Shown here: positions 25,192 through 33,480 of the stretch, one piece after another | Layout: each line of letters starts with the position of its first letter | How positions within the stretch are numbered: the first letter of the stretch is position 1 | Assembly: GCA_937951615.1 (NCBI GenBank) | Contig: CALFBH010000019.1 | Span: 22,768-86,767 of the forward strand | Direction: 5' to 3' | Source of the DNA: an uncultured Saprospiraceae bacterium | GTDB lineage: Bacteria > Bacteroidota > Bacteroidia > Chitinophagales > Saprospiraceae | DNA: 64,000 nt | The notes under the pieces: generated by a model | Told to the model about the DNA's origin: nothing | The model's input: the letters and a program-made list of their open reading frames with translations, nothing else | Database searches by the model: none | Position numbers and translations under genes: made by a program

Positions 25192-25276
25192 CTAGCTGTC
25201 AGAAATCTGATTGCTTCAAAATTGCGGAAGAAATTTGACAACCCCATAAGTAAAATAAATCAGTGAAAGCAAATAA

Positions 25277-25447
25277 ATGAATGACTTGAATCTAAGATTA
25301 AAACTACTTGGTCTTTTTCTATTATCATTTCTCTTGATGTCTGGAGTAATCGACTTAGATAATTTATTCAACTATAGTGATTCTAATATTCCTGATAACA
25401 TTGATTCGGGCATAGATAAGTTATGGAAGGAATCGAAAGCAAATTAG
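25277..25447 (+). CDS. Small membrane-anchored peptide, possible remnant cassette 4
   Basis: 56 residues: a basic start, a hydrophobic helix (LLGLFLLSFLLMSGVI) and an acidic, Asn/Asp-rich tail ending WKESKAN. It lies beyond hairpin C and ends 23 bp before the mqnA stop, with no closing hairpin, so its cassette may have lost its end. No family is recognised. Confidence 0.45.
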   Translation: MNDLNLRLKLLGLFLLSFLLMSGVIDLDNLFNYSDSNIPDNIDSGIDKLWKESKAN

Positions 25448-25470
25448 CTATAGAATTTGTATGTGGAAAA

Positions 25471-26244
25471 TTAACAATACACCAAAGAAGACCTGATTTC
25501 CTTGCCGGAAACATAGGCCAAAAACAACTCCAATGCCCGACGTTTAGGCGCGTCAAAACGATAGCTGATATAGTCGGTATAATAAGCCTTTAAGCTGAAG
25601 TCGGGACAAGAAGGCTGAAATGTATCAATGACGATCTGCATATTATCAATACCTAGCGAGAGTGCAGCATTAAATTTTTTGACGAAGGAAGAGGGCAGGG
25701 GACGATTGCTGACCCAACTGGCAAAAGTAAAAGGCAAACCCGTGAAATCCATCCAGATGGCACCGAGGTCATAGACGTATTTATAATGTTGTTCCAAACC
25801 AATTGTGCGATCACCAATGACCAAAACAGCCTCATCTTGTTTGCCATGCTGCTCATAGCCAGGCTGCGCATGAGCAAATTCAGGATTCAGTTTCCAATGG
25901 TGTTTGAACAACACTCTTGCCAAAGCTGCTGAGGTACGCGACTGATAATCTAGCCACACTCGCTGCACTTTTTCCAAGGGACGATGGCTGTACAGACAAA
26001 CGGTTTTCACTGCGCCTACTGCGCCAATACAGAAATCAGAAATGATATGTGGTGTTTTCAGTTTTGGAATGACAGCCACAGGAACCAGCCCCAAATCCGC
26101 TTTACCCGACAATAATTTCTCCGCACACATAGACGGAATATCCAAACTCAAATCCATCATTTTGTCTAAACCCTGCTCCATCAAACCATATAAAAGTGGC
26201 TTAGTATTGAGATAGGAAACTGCGGATACTTTTATTTTTCTCAT
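25471..26244 (-). CDS. mqnA: Chorismate dehydratase of the futalosine menaquinone pathway
   Basis: 257 residues from ATG at 26244 (MRKIKVSAVSYLNTKPL). The longer frame would translate the ACAACAC repeat into Thr/Asn/His text and is rejected. The SYLNTKPL start, the Ser/Ala-rich KADLGLVPVAVIP and WLDYQSRTSAALARVL are typical of MqnA, a periplasmic-binding-protein-like lyase that turns chorismate into 3-enolpyruvyl-benzoate. mqnE lies about 1 kb upstream on the same strand with a phosphatase gene between. Only MqnA and MqnE are seen in the window. Confidence 0.9.
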   Translation of the reverse strand: MRKIKVSAVSYLNTKPLLYGLMEQGLDKMMDLSLDIPSMCAEKLLSGKADLGLVPVAVIPKLKTPHIISDFCIGAVGAVKTVCLYSHRPLEKVQRVWLDYQSRTSAALARVLFKHHWKLNPEFAHAQPGYEQHGKQDEAVLVIGDRTIGLEQHYKYVYDLGAIWMDFTGLPFTFASWVSNRPLPSSFVKKFNAALSLGIDNMQIVIDTFQPSCPDFSLKAYYTDYISYRFDAPKRRALELFLAYVSGKEIRSSLVYC

Positions 26245-26249
26245 TTTAA

Positions 26250-26345
26250 TTGTGTTGTCGTATTGTCGTGTTGTTGTGTTGTTGTGTTGTCGTGTTGTCG
26301 TGTTTTGCAAAACAATCCACATCAACACACGCGCACATCAACACT
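26250..26345. repeat. GTGTTGTCG word-repeat element with TTTTGCAAAA core
   Basis: The left part repeats GTGTTGTCGTGTTGTTGTG; the centre is GTTTTGCAAAAC (about 26302-26312); the right part is CATCAACAC-type words, the inverse complement of the left. It has the same design as 46781-46940. It fills the gap between the phosphatase stop and the mqnA start. Confidence 0.65.
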
Positions 26346-26960
26346 TCAACACATCTCCCCCAGATGCCTTACATCATTTTCCAAAATCACTTCAAACCGT
26401 TCGCCGTCAAAATTAGCCTTGAATAAGCCGGTATTGCTGTGTTTATATTTTTCCATCTCTCGGGGATGTTCGCCTTTTAATAAAGTCATCACACAACGCA
26501 AGGTACGGCCATGTGTGCAAACTAATATTCGTTTTTCCGGACGGGTTTTCAAATGTGCTAAAAATATATTCAGCCTTGCCATCAGGTCGGCTGCACTTTC
26601 TCCGCCAGATATGCGAGCGTCAAAATTATCATTGCCCCAGGCAGCGATCATAGCTAAATATTCTTGTCGGGCTTCTGGTGTGCTGACTTTACCTTCGCTT
26701 TCTCCCCAATTTATCTCATTCAATTCTTTCCATTCCTCAGTCGAAATTTTCTTTCCAATAAAATTTTGCACAGTTTCGCGAGTACGTTTTAAAGCAGAAA
26801 CAAAGACAACTTGAAAGTCTATTTCCTTGTAGAATTCATAAAAAGCCTGACCCTGCGCTCTGCCAGTATCATTTAAGGACGAATTTACACCACTACCTTG
26901 TATGATGCCTTTTTTATTATAGTCCGTTTCCCCGTGTCTTATAAAGTATATTTCTTTCAT
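26346..26960 (-). CDS. Histidine phosphatase (phosphoglycerate-mutase-like) family protein
   Basis: 204 residues. The phosphohistidine motif YFIRHGETDYN is at residues 5-15 (His9), and the second conserved His is in CTHGRTLRC (about residue 155), with the Glu of NEINWGESEGK. Single-domain members include cofactor-dependent phosphoglycerate mutase-like phosphatases and alpha-ribazole phosphatase; size and motifs fit a small-molecule phosphatase. It lies between mqnA and mqnE on the same strand, but a role in menaquinone synthesis is not established. Confidence 0.85.
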   Translation of the reverse strand: MKEIYFIRHGETDYNKKGIIQGSGVNSSLNDTGRAQGQAFYEFYKEIDFQVVFVSALKRTRETVQNFIGKKISTEEWKELNEINWGESEGKVSTPEARQEYLAMIAAWGNDNFDARISGGESAADLMARLNIFLAHLKTRPEKRILVCTHGRTLRCVMTLLKGEHPREMEKYKHSNTGLFKANFDGERFEVILENDVRHLGEMC

Positions 26961-26984
26961 GTTGTATTGTGTTGATGTGTTGCA

Positions 26985-27334
26985 GTGTTAATGTGTTGTC
27001 GTATTACATAACTCGTCAAACTCGCAACTCGTAACCCCACTAACCCGCAACTCGCAAACCCGAAACCCCACTAACCCGCAACCCGCAACCCGCAACCCGC
27101 AAACCCGCAACTCGCAAACCCGAAACCCCACTAACCCGCAACCCGCAACCCGCAAACCCGCAACTCGCAAACCCGTAACCCCACTAACCCGCAACCCGCA
27201 ACCCGCAAACCCGCAAACCCGCAACTCGCAAACCCGCAACTCGTAAACCCACTAACCCGCAACCCCGCAACTCGCAAACCCGCAACTCGTAAACCCGCAA
27301 CCCGCAAATCCGCAACCCGCAAACCCGAAACCCG
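26985..27334. repeat. Long AACCCGCA/AACTCGCA microsatellite
   Basis: About 350 bp of near-tandem 7- and 8-base words (ACCCGCA, AACTCGC, AAACCCG), including a higher-order period (CCCCACTAACCCGC recurs several times). It is the whole gap between mqnE (start of translation on its far side) and the phosphatase gene. The frames through it translate as low-complexity RVAGLRVCEL text and are not genes. Confidence 0.9.
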
Positions 27335-28522
27335 TCAAACCACCGGCAAAGCGATATAACCCTTATACACCTCCTCATCAGGAAATTTGTGATCTGTGTA
27401 ATCTTGCACCACATTATACAAAGTGTCTCGTTCGATCGCCTGCTTATCCACGCTGCGAATCAGATTGACCAACTCACGAGTGGAAAGGCTAGGAGATTGC
27501 TCCTCTGAACCTGCCATCGTATAAATTTTGGTGGTATCATCAATCGTTCCGTCAATATCGTTTACGCCGAATGCCAGAGAAAGTTGGGCTGTCGTGCGAC
27601 CAATCATTGGCCAGTAAGCTTTGATGTGTTCAAAATTGTCTAGGTAAATTCGAGCGATAGCATAATTACGTAAATCTTCAATCGTTGTGCTTTCCGCCAC
27701 ATGCGACATCTCATTATTTTTATTCCTGAATTTCAATGGAATAAAAGTCTGAAATCCGCCCGTCTTATCCTGCAATTTGCGAAGTCGCTCTAAATGATCT
27801 ACTCGATGGTGAAACTTTTCTACATGCCCGTAAAGCATGGTCGCATTACTGCGATGCCCTAGTTCGTGGAATATTTCGTGGATACGCAGCCATTCTTCAG
27901 CATTACATTTTCCACCAGCGATTTCATCGCGTATTTCAGGATGGAAAATCTCTGCTCCACCGCCTGGCATAGAATCTAGTCCGGCATCTACCATACGCTT
28001 CATGCCTTCTTCGTAGCTGACTTTTCCTTTTTTGAAAATATAATGATACTCAACTGGTGTGAGTGCCTTGATGTGCAATTCAGGACGATGTGCTTTGATG
28101 GCACGAAACAAATCTTCGTAAAACTTGAGGTCATACTGTGGTAGAACACCACCTACGATATGAACTTCGGTTACAGGTTTGCCATCGTATTTTTTGATCA
28201 GATCCAACATTTCTTCCATCGTATATTCCCAGCCTTCTTCCCGTTTTTTGATGAGTCGGGAATAAGAACAAAAAGTACAGGTATAGAGGCAGACATTAGT
28301 TGGCTCAAGGTGAAAGTTGCGATTGAAATAAGTCTTATCGCCATGTTTACGCTGACGAATTTGGTTGGCGAGAATGCCGAGATAGCTCAAACTTGCCTGC
28401 TCATACAGCAATAATCCATCAGCTTCAGAAATGCGTTCTTCATTGATGACCTTTTGGGCAATCGTTTTTAAGGCAGGGGATAATCCGGGGTCTTTGAGCA
28501 AGAGTGTGATCTGATCCATCAT
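27335..28522 (-). CDS. mqnE: Aminodeoxyfutalosine synthase (radical SAM)
   Basis: 395 residues. The radical SAM cluster is Cys78-x3-Cys82-x2-Cys85 in PTNVCLYTCTFCSYSR. MqnE-type features are EVHIVGGVLPQ, MPGGGAEIF and MLYGHVEKFHHRVDHL, with QDKTGGFQTFIPLKF; these favour MqnE over the paralogue MqnC. It joins the MqnA product with SAM to form aminodeoxyfutalosine. The last residues (KGYIALPVV) abut the microsatellite. Upstream, 28523-28738 is AT-rich with no gene seen. Confidence 0.9.
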   Translation of the reverse strand: MMDQITLLLKDPGLSPALKTIAQKVINEERISEADGLLLYEQASLSYLGILANQIRQRKHGDKTYFNRNFHLEPTNVCLYTCTFCSYSRLIKKREEGWEYTMEEMLDLIKKYDGKPVTEVHIVGGVLPQYDLKFYEDLFRAIKAHRPELHIKALTPVEYHYIFKKGKVSYEEGMKRMVDAGLDSMPGGGAEIFHPEIRDEIAGGKCNAEEWLRIHEIFHELGHRSNATMLYGHVEKFHHRVDHLERLRKLQDKTGGFQTFIPLKFRNKNNEMSHVAESTTIEDLRNYAIARIYLDNFEHIKAYWPMIGRTTAQLSLAFGVNDIDGTIDDTTKIYTMAGSEEQSPSLSTRELVNLIRSVDKQAIERDTLYNVVQDYTDHKFPDEEVYKGYIALPVV

Positions 28523-28738
28523 AGATACAAAAATAAACGAAATTTATTGAAAGTTCAATTATTTTTGAAAGATATTTTTTAATAGAACAGAATAGTTTGA
28601 TTATTAGGTGTTTATTTTTTATTGAATAAAAAAGCATGTATTTTATTAATCTTTGTTAAAAATTAATAATCAAAATTTTGTCGAATACCCTAATTTCCTA
28701 ATACCCCATTGTCCAAAGTCCAGTTTTGTTATAGTGTA

Positions 28739-29524
28739 CTAAAAAATACCTGGAATCAATTTCTTAGTATTCGCTTTATATTTTTGAAAATCTTCTAAGT
28801 GACCATAACGCTTTTTATTTGACCTTTCGAGGAATGGTATTCCACTCAGTCCGATAAGCAAACCCGCAATCCAGATAGGACTAACAATCGTCGCCCATTC
28901 CATGCCTTGTAGCACTGGAATACAAGCAATAAAAACACCTGCCCACACCATTATCTCACCCGTATAATTGGGGAAACGGACAATACTAAACAAACCTTCC
29001 GCCATAAATTTTCCATCATTAGCAGGATTTGATCTAAACTTAAATTTTTGAGCATCTGCAATGCTTTCTATCAAAAAACCAAGCAGGAAAATGCTCGCGC
29101 CAATGGGGACGCATATTGAACGAAGTGCCAACTCTGCTTGTTCAGCACTTGAGCTTAATGCCACAATGTACGGCAAGGCAATGACCCAAATACTAAGTCC
29201 CTGAATGATGAAAAAACGACCAAACCTCCACCAGATATGGCGAAATACATCAAATCGATGGTCTTTTCCTTTCATGAATACCCGTCGCAAAAGATAAGTG
29301 CCTAAGCGAATAGCCCAAAGTAGAGGCATTGCTGCCAGCAAAAGCCGATAAGGATGCATAGCATCTCCATACCAAAAGAGCAAGGTAATGGCAATCAAGG
29401 CAAAAGTAGAAGCGTAGGTAATATCTGTCAGCTTATCTGTTTGCTTTTTGAAAGCAATAAAAAATATCAGGATATTAAAAACGATGGAAACCAATAAGCT
29501 TAGAAGAATAGGATAAGATAACAT
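28739..29524 (-). CDS. DUF1295 family membrane protein (steroid 5-alpha-reductase-like)
   Basis: 261 residues with about six membrane helices. The C-terminal block (ANDGKFMAEGLFSIVRFPNYTGEIMVWAGV, and a terminal KANTKKLIPG) is the conserved part of DUF1295, related to steroid 5-alpha-reductases and isoprenylcysteine methyltransferases. Members have been assigned lipid- or quinone-related reduction and methylation, but no activity is clear here. It is read toward mqnE. A copy of the 106-bp repeat lies 24 bp upstream of its start. Confidence 0.8.
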   Translation of the reverse strand: MLSYPILLSLLVSIVFNILIFFIAFKKQTDKLTDITYASTFALIAITLLFWYGDAMHPYRLLLAAMPLLWAIRLGTYLLRRVFMKGKDHRFDVFRHIWWRFGRFFIIQGLSIWVIALPYIVALSSSAEQAELALRSICVPIGASIFLLGFLIESIADAQKFKFRSNPANDGKFMAEGLFSIVRFPNYTGEIMVWAGVFIACIPVLQGMEWATIVSPIWIAGLLIGLSGIPFLERSNKKRYGHLEDFQKYKANTKKLIPGIF

Positions 29525-29547
29525 GGTGATGTTTTAATGAATTAAAT

Positions 29548-29653
29548 AAGTGGAAATACAAATCCAAACGTCAAATTAAAATTCAAAAAAGTATTGACAA
29601 TAAGCCAATTATGTAAATTGAAAGTGGCCTTTAGTTGAGTCAAAGCACTTAAT
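29548..29653 (+). repeat. 106-bp direct repeat, copy 2
   Basis: Same orientation as 21415-21520, about 94% identical by eye over 106 bp. Here it lies upstream of a minus-strand gene, while copy 1 lies downstream of a plus-strand gene, so its placement is not tied to gene orientation. Confidence 0.85.
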
Positions 29654-29705
29654 TGCTCAACGTACCCAACATTATTAACTAGAAGAACTACTCAGTCTAT
29701 AAAAC

Positions 29706-30266
29706 TCAATCTTCACTCCAGCGATAAGTCGTCAAATCAAAGCCCGCCAAATCTAATACCCGGTCAATAACCGTCCCAACAAGCTCCTCGAAGGTAGCAG
29801 GTTTGCTATAGAAAGATGGAATAGCCGGACAGATAATGCCGCCAGCTTCCGTGATGGTTTTCATGTTATTAATATGGATAAGACTAAAGGGCGTATCGCG
29901 TGCAACAAGAATCAGCCGACGCCGCTCTTTCAGGATAACATCGGCAGCACGGGTCGTCAGATCATCCGAAATACCCGCTGCAATCCGCCCTAGAACACCC
30001 ATTGAACAGGGGCAGACAATCATCGTGTCGTACTTTGCCGAACCAGATGCAAAAGGCGCCATAAAGTCTTTCTTTTCGTAAAAGTCGAAAGGGTAGGAGA
30101 TGTAGTCTTCATTGCCCAATTCATATTGCCAGTTGAAGCGGGCATTATCGCTCATTACAACAGCAATAGCCTCGGTTTGCGACTTTAATATCTGGAGTTT
30201 ATCAAAGAGGACTTTTGCATAAATAGATCCACTTGCCCCGCCAACTGCCACAACTATTTTTTTCAT
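29706..30266 (-). CDS. ubiX: Flavin prenyltransferase
   Basis: 186 residues. The Rossmann-like N-terminus KKIVVAVGGASGSIYAKVL has the conserved GGASGS flavin-binding loop, and CPCSMGVLGRIAAG and the C-terminal PAIPSFYSKP are UbiX/Pad1 signatures. It makes prenylated FMN, the cofactor of UbiD-type decarboxylases. No ubiD is in the window; in futalosine-pathway organisms a UbiD-like decarboxylase acts late in menaquinone synthesis, so the location near mqnA/mqnE may be meaningful. Confidence 0.92.
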   Translation of the reverse strand: MKKIVVAVGGASGSIYAKVLFDKLQILKSQTEAIAVVMSDNARFNWQYELGNEDYISYPFDFYEKKDFMAPFASGSAKYDTMIVCPCSMGVLGRIAAGISDDLTTRAADVILKERRRLILVARDTPFSLIHINNMKTITEAGGIICPAIPSFYSKPATFEELVGTVIDRVLDLAGFDLTTYRWSED

Positions 30267-30463
30267 CAGCTAAAAATTGGTAATTTTGTAGAGAAACGTA
30301 AAGTAAAGTTAAAAAAAACTAAGCAATGTCGTTTATAAAGACGTTTGTTGTAGTTTGGTATTGATTTTGAATAGACTTGTTTAGATTTAGACATTTCAAA
30401 CCTAACATAAATGGAGAACGTTTGTTTTATCTTCGTCTATATCGTTCATCAAAAATGATTTAC

Positions 30464-31006
30464 ATGAGAAATTTTTTGACTACTACACTATTAGCTATTT
30501 TCATATTGGGAGCTTCTGCTTTCCAAATCAAACCTGCTGATGCTGGCAAAGTAAAGTGGTATTCCTGGGAAGAGGCGGTAAAAGCCAACAAAACCAATAA
30601 GAAGAAAATATTTGTGGATATGTACACCGATTGGTGTGGCTGGTGTAAGCGTATGGACAAAACAACTTTTGCAGACAAACGTGTTGCTGCCTACCTCAAT
30701 AAGCATTATTATCCAGTAAAATTTGATGCCGAACAAAAAGAAGAAATTCAGTTCAAGGGACATACTTTTGCGTATAAAGACTATGGAAGACGAGGCTACC
30801 ACGAATTAGCTCTAGCCTTGCTAGATGGGAAATTGTCTTACCCTACGACGGTTTTCCTGACAGACGATTTTGTCGTGGATCAGCGACTCCCTGGCTATTT
30901 GGATGCTGATAAAATGCTAATGGTATTACAGTATATTGCAGAAGAAAAAGACAAGCCAAATCCTATGCCCTGGAAAGAATTTCAAAGAAGATATAATGAG
31001 AAGTAA
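30464..31006 (+). CDS. Exported thioredoxin-fold protein with CGWC active site
   Basis: 180 residues from ATG at 30464 (MRNFLTTTLLAIFILGASAFQ), which gives a proper signal peptide; longer starts at 30377 or 30455 do not. The thioredoxin fold has DMYTDWCGWCKRMDKTT with Cys58 and Cys61, and a conserved YPTTVFL cis-Pro loop. It resembles the periplasmic thioredoxin-like/DUF255-type proteins of Bacteroidota. It is likely a periplasmic disulfide reductase or isomerase. It is a tandem paralogue of the next gene. Confidence 0.85.
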   Translation: MRNFLTTTLLAIFILGASAFQIKPADAGKVKWYSWEEAVKANKTNKKKIFVDMYTDWCGWCKRMDKTTFADKRVAAYLNKHYYPVKFDAEQKEEIQFKGHTFAYKDYGRRGYHELALALLDGKLSYPTTVFLTDDFVVDQRLPGYLDADKMLMVLQYIAEEKDKPNPMPWKEFQRRYNEK

Positions 31007-31097
31007 TTGAGTTTGTTGAGTGATTGAGTTGATTGGGGCTTATTTACTCATTCATTTACTCATTTTATGTATTTTGTAAATTTGCCTAAACTAGAAG

Positions 31098-31697
31098 ATG
31101 AAAAAAATAATAACCTGCTTAGTCGCCCTTGCTTTTATTGGCGGACTTTTAGCTTTTCAACAAGTAAACCTGCCGCCTGTAGAGCAGGAAAACTCCAAAG
31201 TACACTGGTATTCCTTTGAGGATGCCTATGCTGCGAGTCAGACACACAAGAAAAAAGTGTTGGTAGATGTTTATACCAGTTGGTGCGGACCCTGCAAAAC
31301 GATGGATTTTTATACCTTCGGAAATCAGAAAGTTGCGGATTATCTCAACCAGCATTTTTATCCAATCAAATTGGATGCAGAATATAAAACAGATATTAAT
31401 TTTAAAGGAGCTTTGTACCAATATAAGGCGTACCAAAACCGAGGTTACCACGAGTTAGCAGCAGCTTTGCTGGATGGCAAACTGGCTTATCCAACCATCG
31501 TGTTTCTGGATCAGGAATTTGCAGTAGATCAGCGACTAGGTTTCATGAATGCTGAACAATTGCTCATGGTTATGAAATATGTGGTAGAAGAACAGGACAA
31601 GCCCAACGCGATGCCCTGGGTAGAATATCAGCGTCAATATCTGATGGATATCCAACAAAAAGTCAATGCTCAACGTGCCGCAAATGGTGGTGAATAG
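31098..31697 (+). CDS. Exported thioredoxin-fold protein with CGPC active site
   Basis: 199 residues with a signal peptide (FIGGLLAFQ). Active site DVYTSWCGPCKTMDFYT, Cys63 and Cys66; cis-Pro loop YPTIVFL. It shares with the preceding gene the blocks KVHWYS, GYHELAAALLDGKL and MPWxEYQR, so the pair arose by tandem duplication and then diverged in the two residues between the cysteines (GP here, GW there). It is a periplasmic redox protein. A hairpin terminator follows at 31769. Confidence 0.85.
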   Translation: MKKIITCLVALAFIGGLLAFQQVNLPPVEQENSKVHWYSFEDAYAASQTHKKKVLVDVYTSWCGPCKTMDFYTFGNQKVADYLNQHFYPIKLDAEYKTDINFKGALYQYKAYQNRGYHELAAALLDGKLAYPTIVFLDQEFAVDQRLGFMNAEQLLMVMKYVVEEQDKPNAMPWVEYQRQYLMDIQQKVNAQRAANGGE

Positions 31698-31768
31698 GAG
31701 ATTTTAACATAAAAAAATAATAAGGCAGGCAACTAAGATATTAAAAAATACGTCTAAGTCTTTAGGAC

Positions 31769-31803
31769 GAAAGCGCGAGTGAACGTGATTTACTCGCGCT
31801 TTC
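31769..31803 (+). terminator. Hairpin terminator after the thioredoxin pair
   Basis: GAAAGCGCGAGT (31769-31780) pairs perfectly with ACTCGCGCTTTC (31792-31803) across an 11-base loop. The following T-run is weak, so termination may be partial. Confidence 0.6.
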
Positions 31804-31908
31804 TTGTATAAGTGCTTTATATTTTTTCGCACAATACCCTTGTTATTTGTTTGAATAAGTATTAATTTTATGTAGAAACGATATTCTCCGAATCCATTTA
31901 AAAGTATT

Positions 31909-33342
31909 ATGAAAAGACTATTATCCTTGCTAGTATTGTCAGGATTTTTATCTACAATTGTTTTTGCTCAGAGCAATTGTGGAAACATTATCCCGGAAAT
32001 CGAAACATCGGGGAATTTTATTCCTATTTGTGATGGAACGATGACAGGTTTACCCAACCTGTTGACCATACCAGACTTACCCAACACAGAATTTGTCATT
32101 ATCAATGTCGATCAGCCTGCCACAGACGGGCAGGGGATGATGATAATGGGAACTGACGAAAACGGCGAATCATTGCCAACTGATTTAGGTTTGACCTTTA
32201 ATCAGCGATTTTCCATTACACCTGTAGCTTATGACTTGGCCGCTTTTAGAAGCTGGGTTGACATTCTATTAAATAATCAATCAGGTGCTAGTACTTGTTG
32301 TGAGTTGGTGGCGCAGATGTCTGCGGGCTTTTGCAATAATATGTCAGCCGCTGGACTTTCATCAACAGACATCAATAATCTATCGGATGTATTTATGGTG
32401 CTTGATGTATTTAATGGCACAACAGGCTCTGCATCTTTGGAAGGCAGGCTTCAGCAGATAGATGCGTTTAAAACTGCTATTGAAAGTTTGCCGACTGATT
32501 GTCAGGATGCGCAGGCTTCGCTTTGTTATGCCGCAGGCATTGATGAGCAATTATATACTATTGATGAAACACCTGTTATAGTTGAAGTGGAGACACCTGC
32601 ATCGCGTCAGATTGTTATTGTAGCAATTTCTTCCAATGGAATTTTGGAATATTCTATTGATGGTATGAATTGGCAGTTCGATAATGCATTTTCTGGCACT
32701 CCTGCAATCGGGACAGCTTATGTGCGTCTGGTTTCTACAGGATGCATGGAAGAAATGGATTATCTAAATGATAAACTACCTGTCGAATTATTATACTTTA
32801 AAGGAGAAGTAGAAGCAACGACGAATAGACTAAGTTGGGCAACTGCAACAGAGAGTGGTAACGCCGTATTTATTGTGGAGCGTTCGGCTGATGGAACGAA
32901 TTTTGACGAAATTTCAAGAGTACCTGGCGCGATTAACTCACTAAATACATTAGCTTATGAATATAGAGATGCAAATCCATTTTCTGATATAGGCTATTAT
33001 CGCCTTGTCATGGAAGATATAGATGGATACCTTACTTATTCTGATGTCATCACAATAGAAAGGGATGACCCGACTGGTTTTAGTATTTTATCTATTGGAC
33101 CAAATCCAAGCGACCGTGTGATTAATGTGTCGATTACCAATGGCGATCCCGGAAATATGGACTTCACGATATATGATGTAATGGGAAGGAAAGTACGAGA
33201 AGGTTCGCAAGAAATCCATACTGGACTGAATAATTTCCCTATTGACGCGATTGGACTAGGCACTTCGGTGTACATTTTTACAGCGTCTAAAGGTGATTAT
33301 GTTGTAAGTGCTTATAAATTTATGATGTACTCGAAGGATTAA
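31909..33342 (+). CDS. Secreted protein with T9SS C-terminal sorting domain
   Basis: 477 residues with a signal peptide (TIVFAQ). The N-terminal half is Cys-containing and helical in part (CCELVAQMSAGFCNNM, about 125-145) with no recognised fold. From about residue 300 there is the common Bacteroidota surface-protein module LPVELLYFKGEVEATTNRLSW...NAVFIVERSADG, which precedes the T9SS tail. The tail runs from SIGPNPSDRVINVSI to the end. It is secreted or cell-surface; no catalytic activity is evident. It is followed by a strong terminator at 33424. Confidence 0.8.
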   Translation: MKRLLSLLVLSGFLSTIVFAQSNCGNIIPEIETSGNFIPICDGTMTGLPNLLTIPDLPNTEFVIINVDQPATDGQGMMIMGTDENGESLPTDLGLTFNQRFSITPVAYDLAAFRSWVDILLNNQSGASTCCELVAQMSAGFCNNMSAAGLSSTDINNLSDVFMVLDVFNGTTGSASLEGRLQQIDAFKTAIESLPTDCQDAQASLCYAAGIDEQLYTIDETPVIVEVETPASRQIVIVAISSNGILEYSIDGMNWQFDNAFSGTPAIGTAYVRLVSTGCMEEMDYLNDKLPVELLYFKGEVEATTNRLSWATATESGNAVFIVERSADGTNFDEISRVPGAINSLNTLAYEYRDANPFSDIGYYRLVMEDIDGYLTYSDVITIERDDPTGFSILSIGPNPSDRVINVSITNGDPGNMDFTIYDVMGRKVREGSQEIHTGLNNFPIDAIGLGTSVYIFTASKGDYVVSAYKFMMYSKD

Positions 33343-33423
33343 TCTAGTGCTAAAGGCACTAAGTTTTAAGACATATTAGCCCCGCAATTTATTAGAAAAA
33401 AGTGGAATATCGAATAATATATG

Positions 33424-33456
33424 AACGCGAATAGTGTAAAGCTATTCGCGTTTTTT
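33424..33456 (+). terminator. Rho-independent terminator
   Basis: AACGCGAATAG (33424-33434) pairs perfectly with CTATTCGCGTT (33442-33452), loop TGTAAAG, followed by a T-run (TTTTATTTTT). It ends the T9SS gene. It also shows that the ATG at 33421 is not a usable start for the next gene. Confidence 0.9.
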
Positions 33457-33480
33457 ATTTTTACAAAAAATTGTAAGAAT

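Noticed and set aside
26245..26328. N-terminal extension of mqnA rich in Thr/Asn/His
   Set aside because: It is the translated ACAACAC repeat; MqnA begins at MRKIKVS.
26988..27414. Short minus-strand ORFs reading RVAGLRVCELRV text
   Set aside because: They are translations of the AACCCGC microsatellite, with no codon-use or similarity support.
33421..33480. ATG at 33421 as the start of the Cys/Met metabolism enzyme
   Set aside because: The first codons lie in a perfect terminator hairpin; the downstream ATG at 33481 starts the conserved N-terminus.
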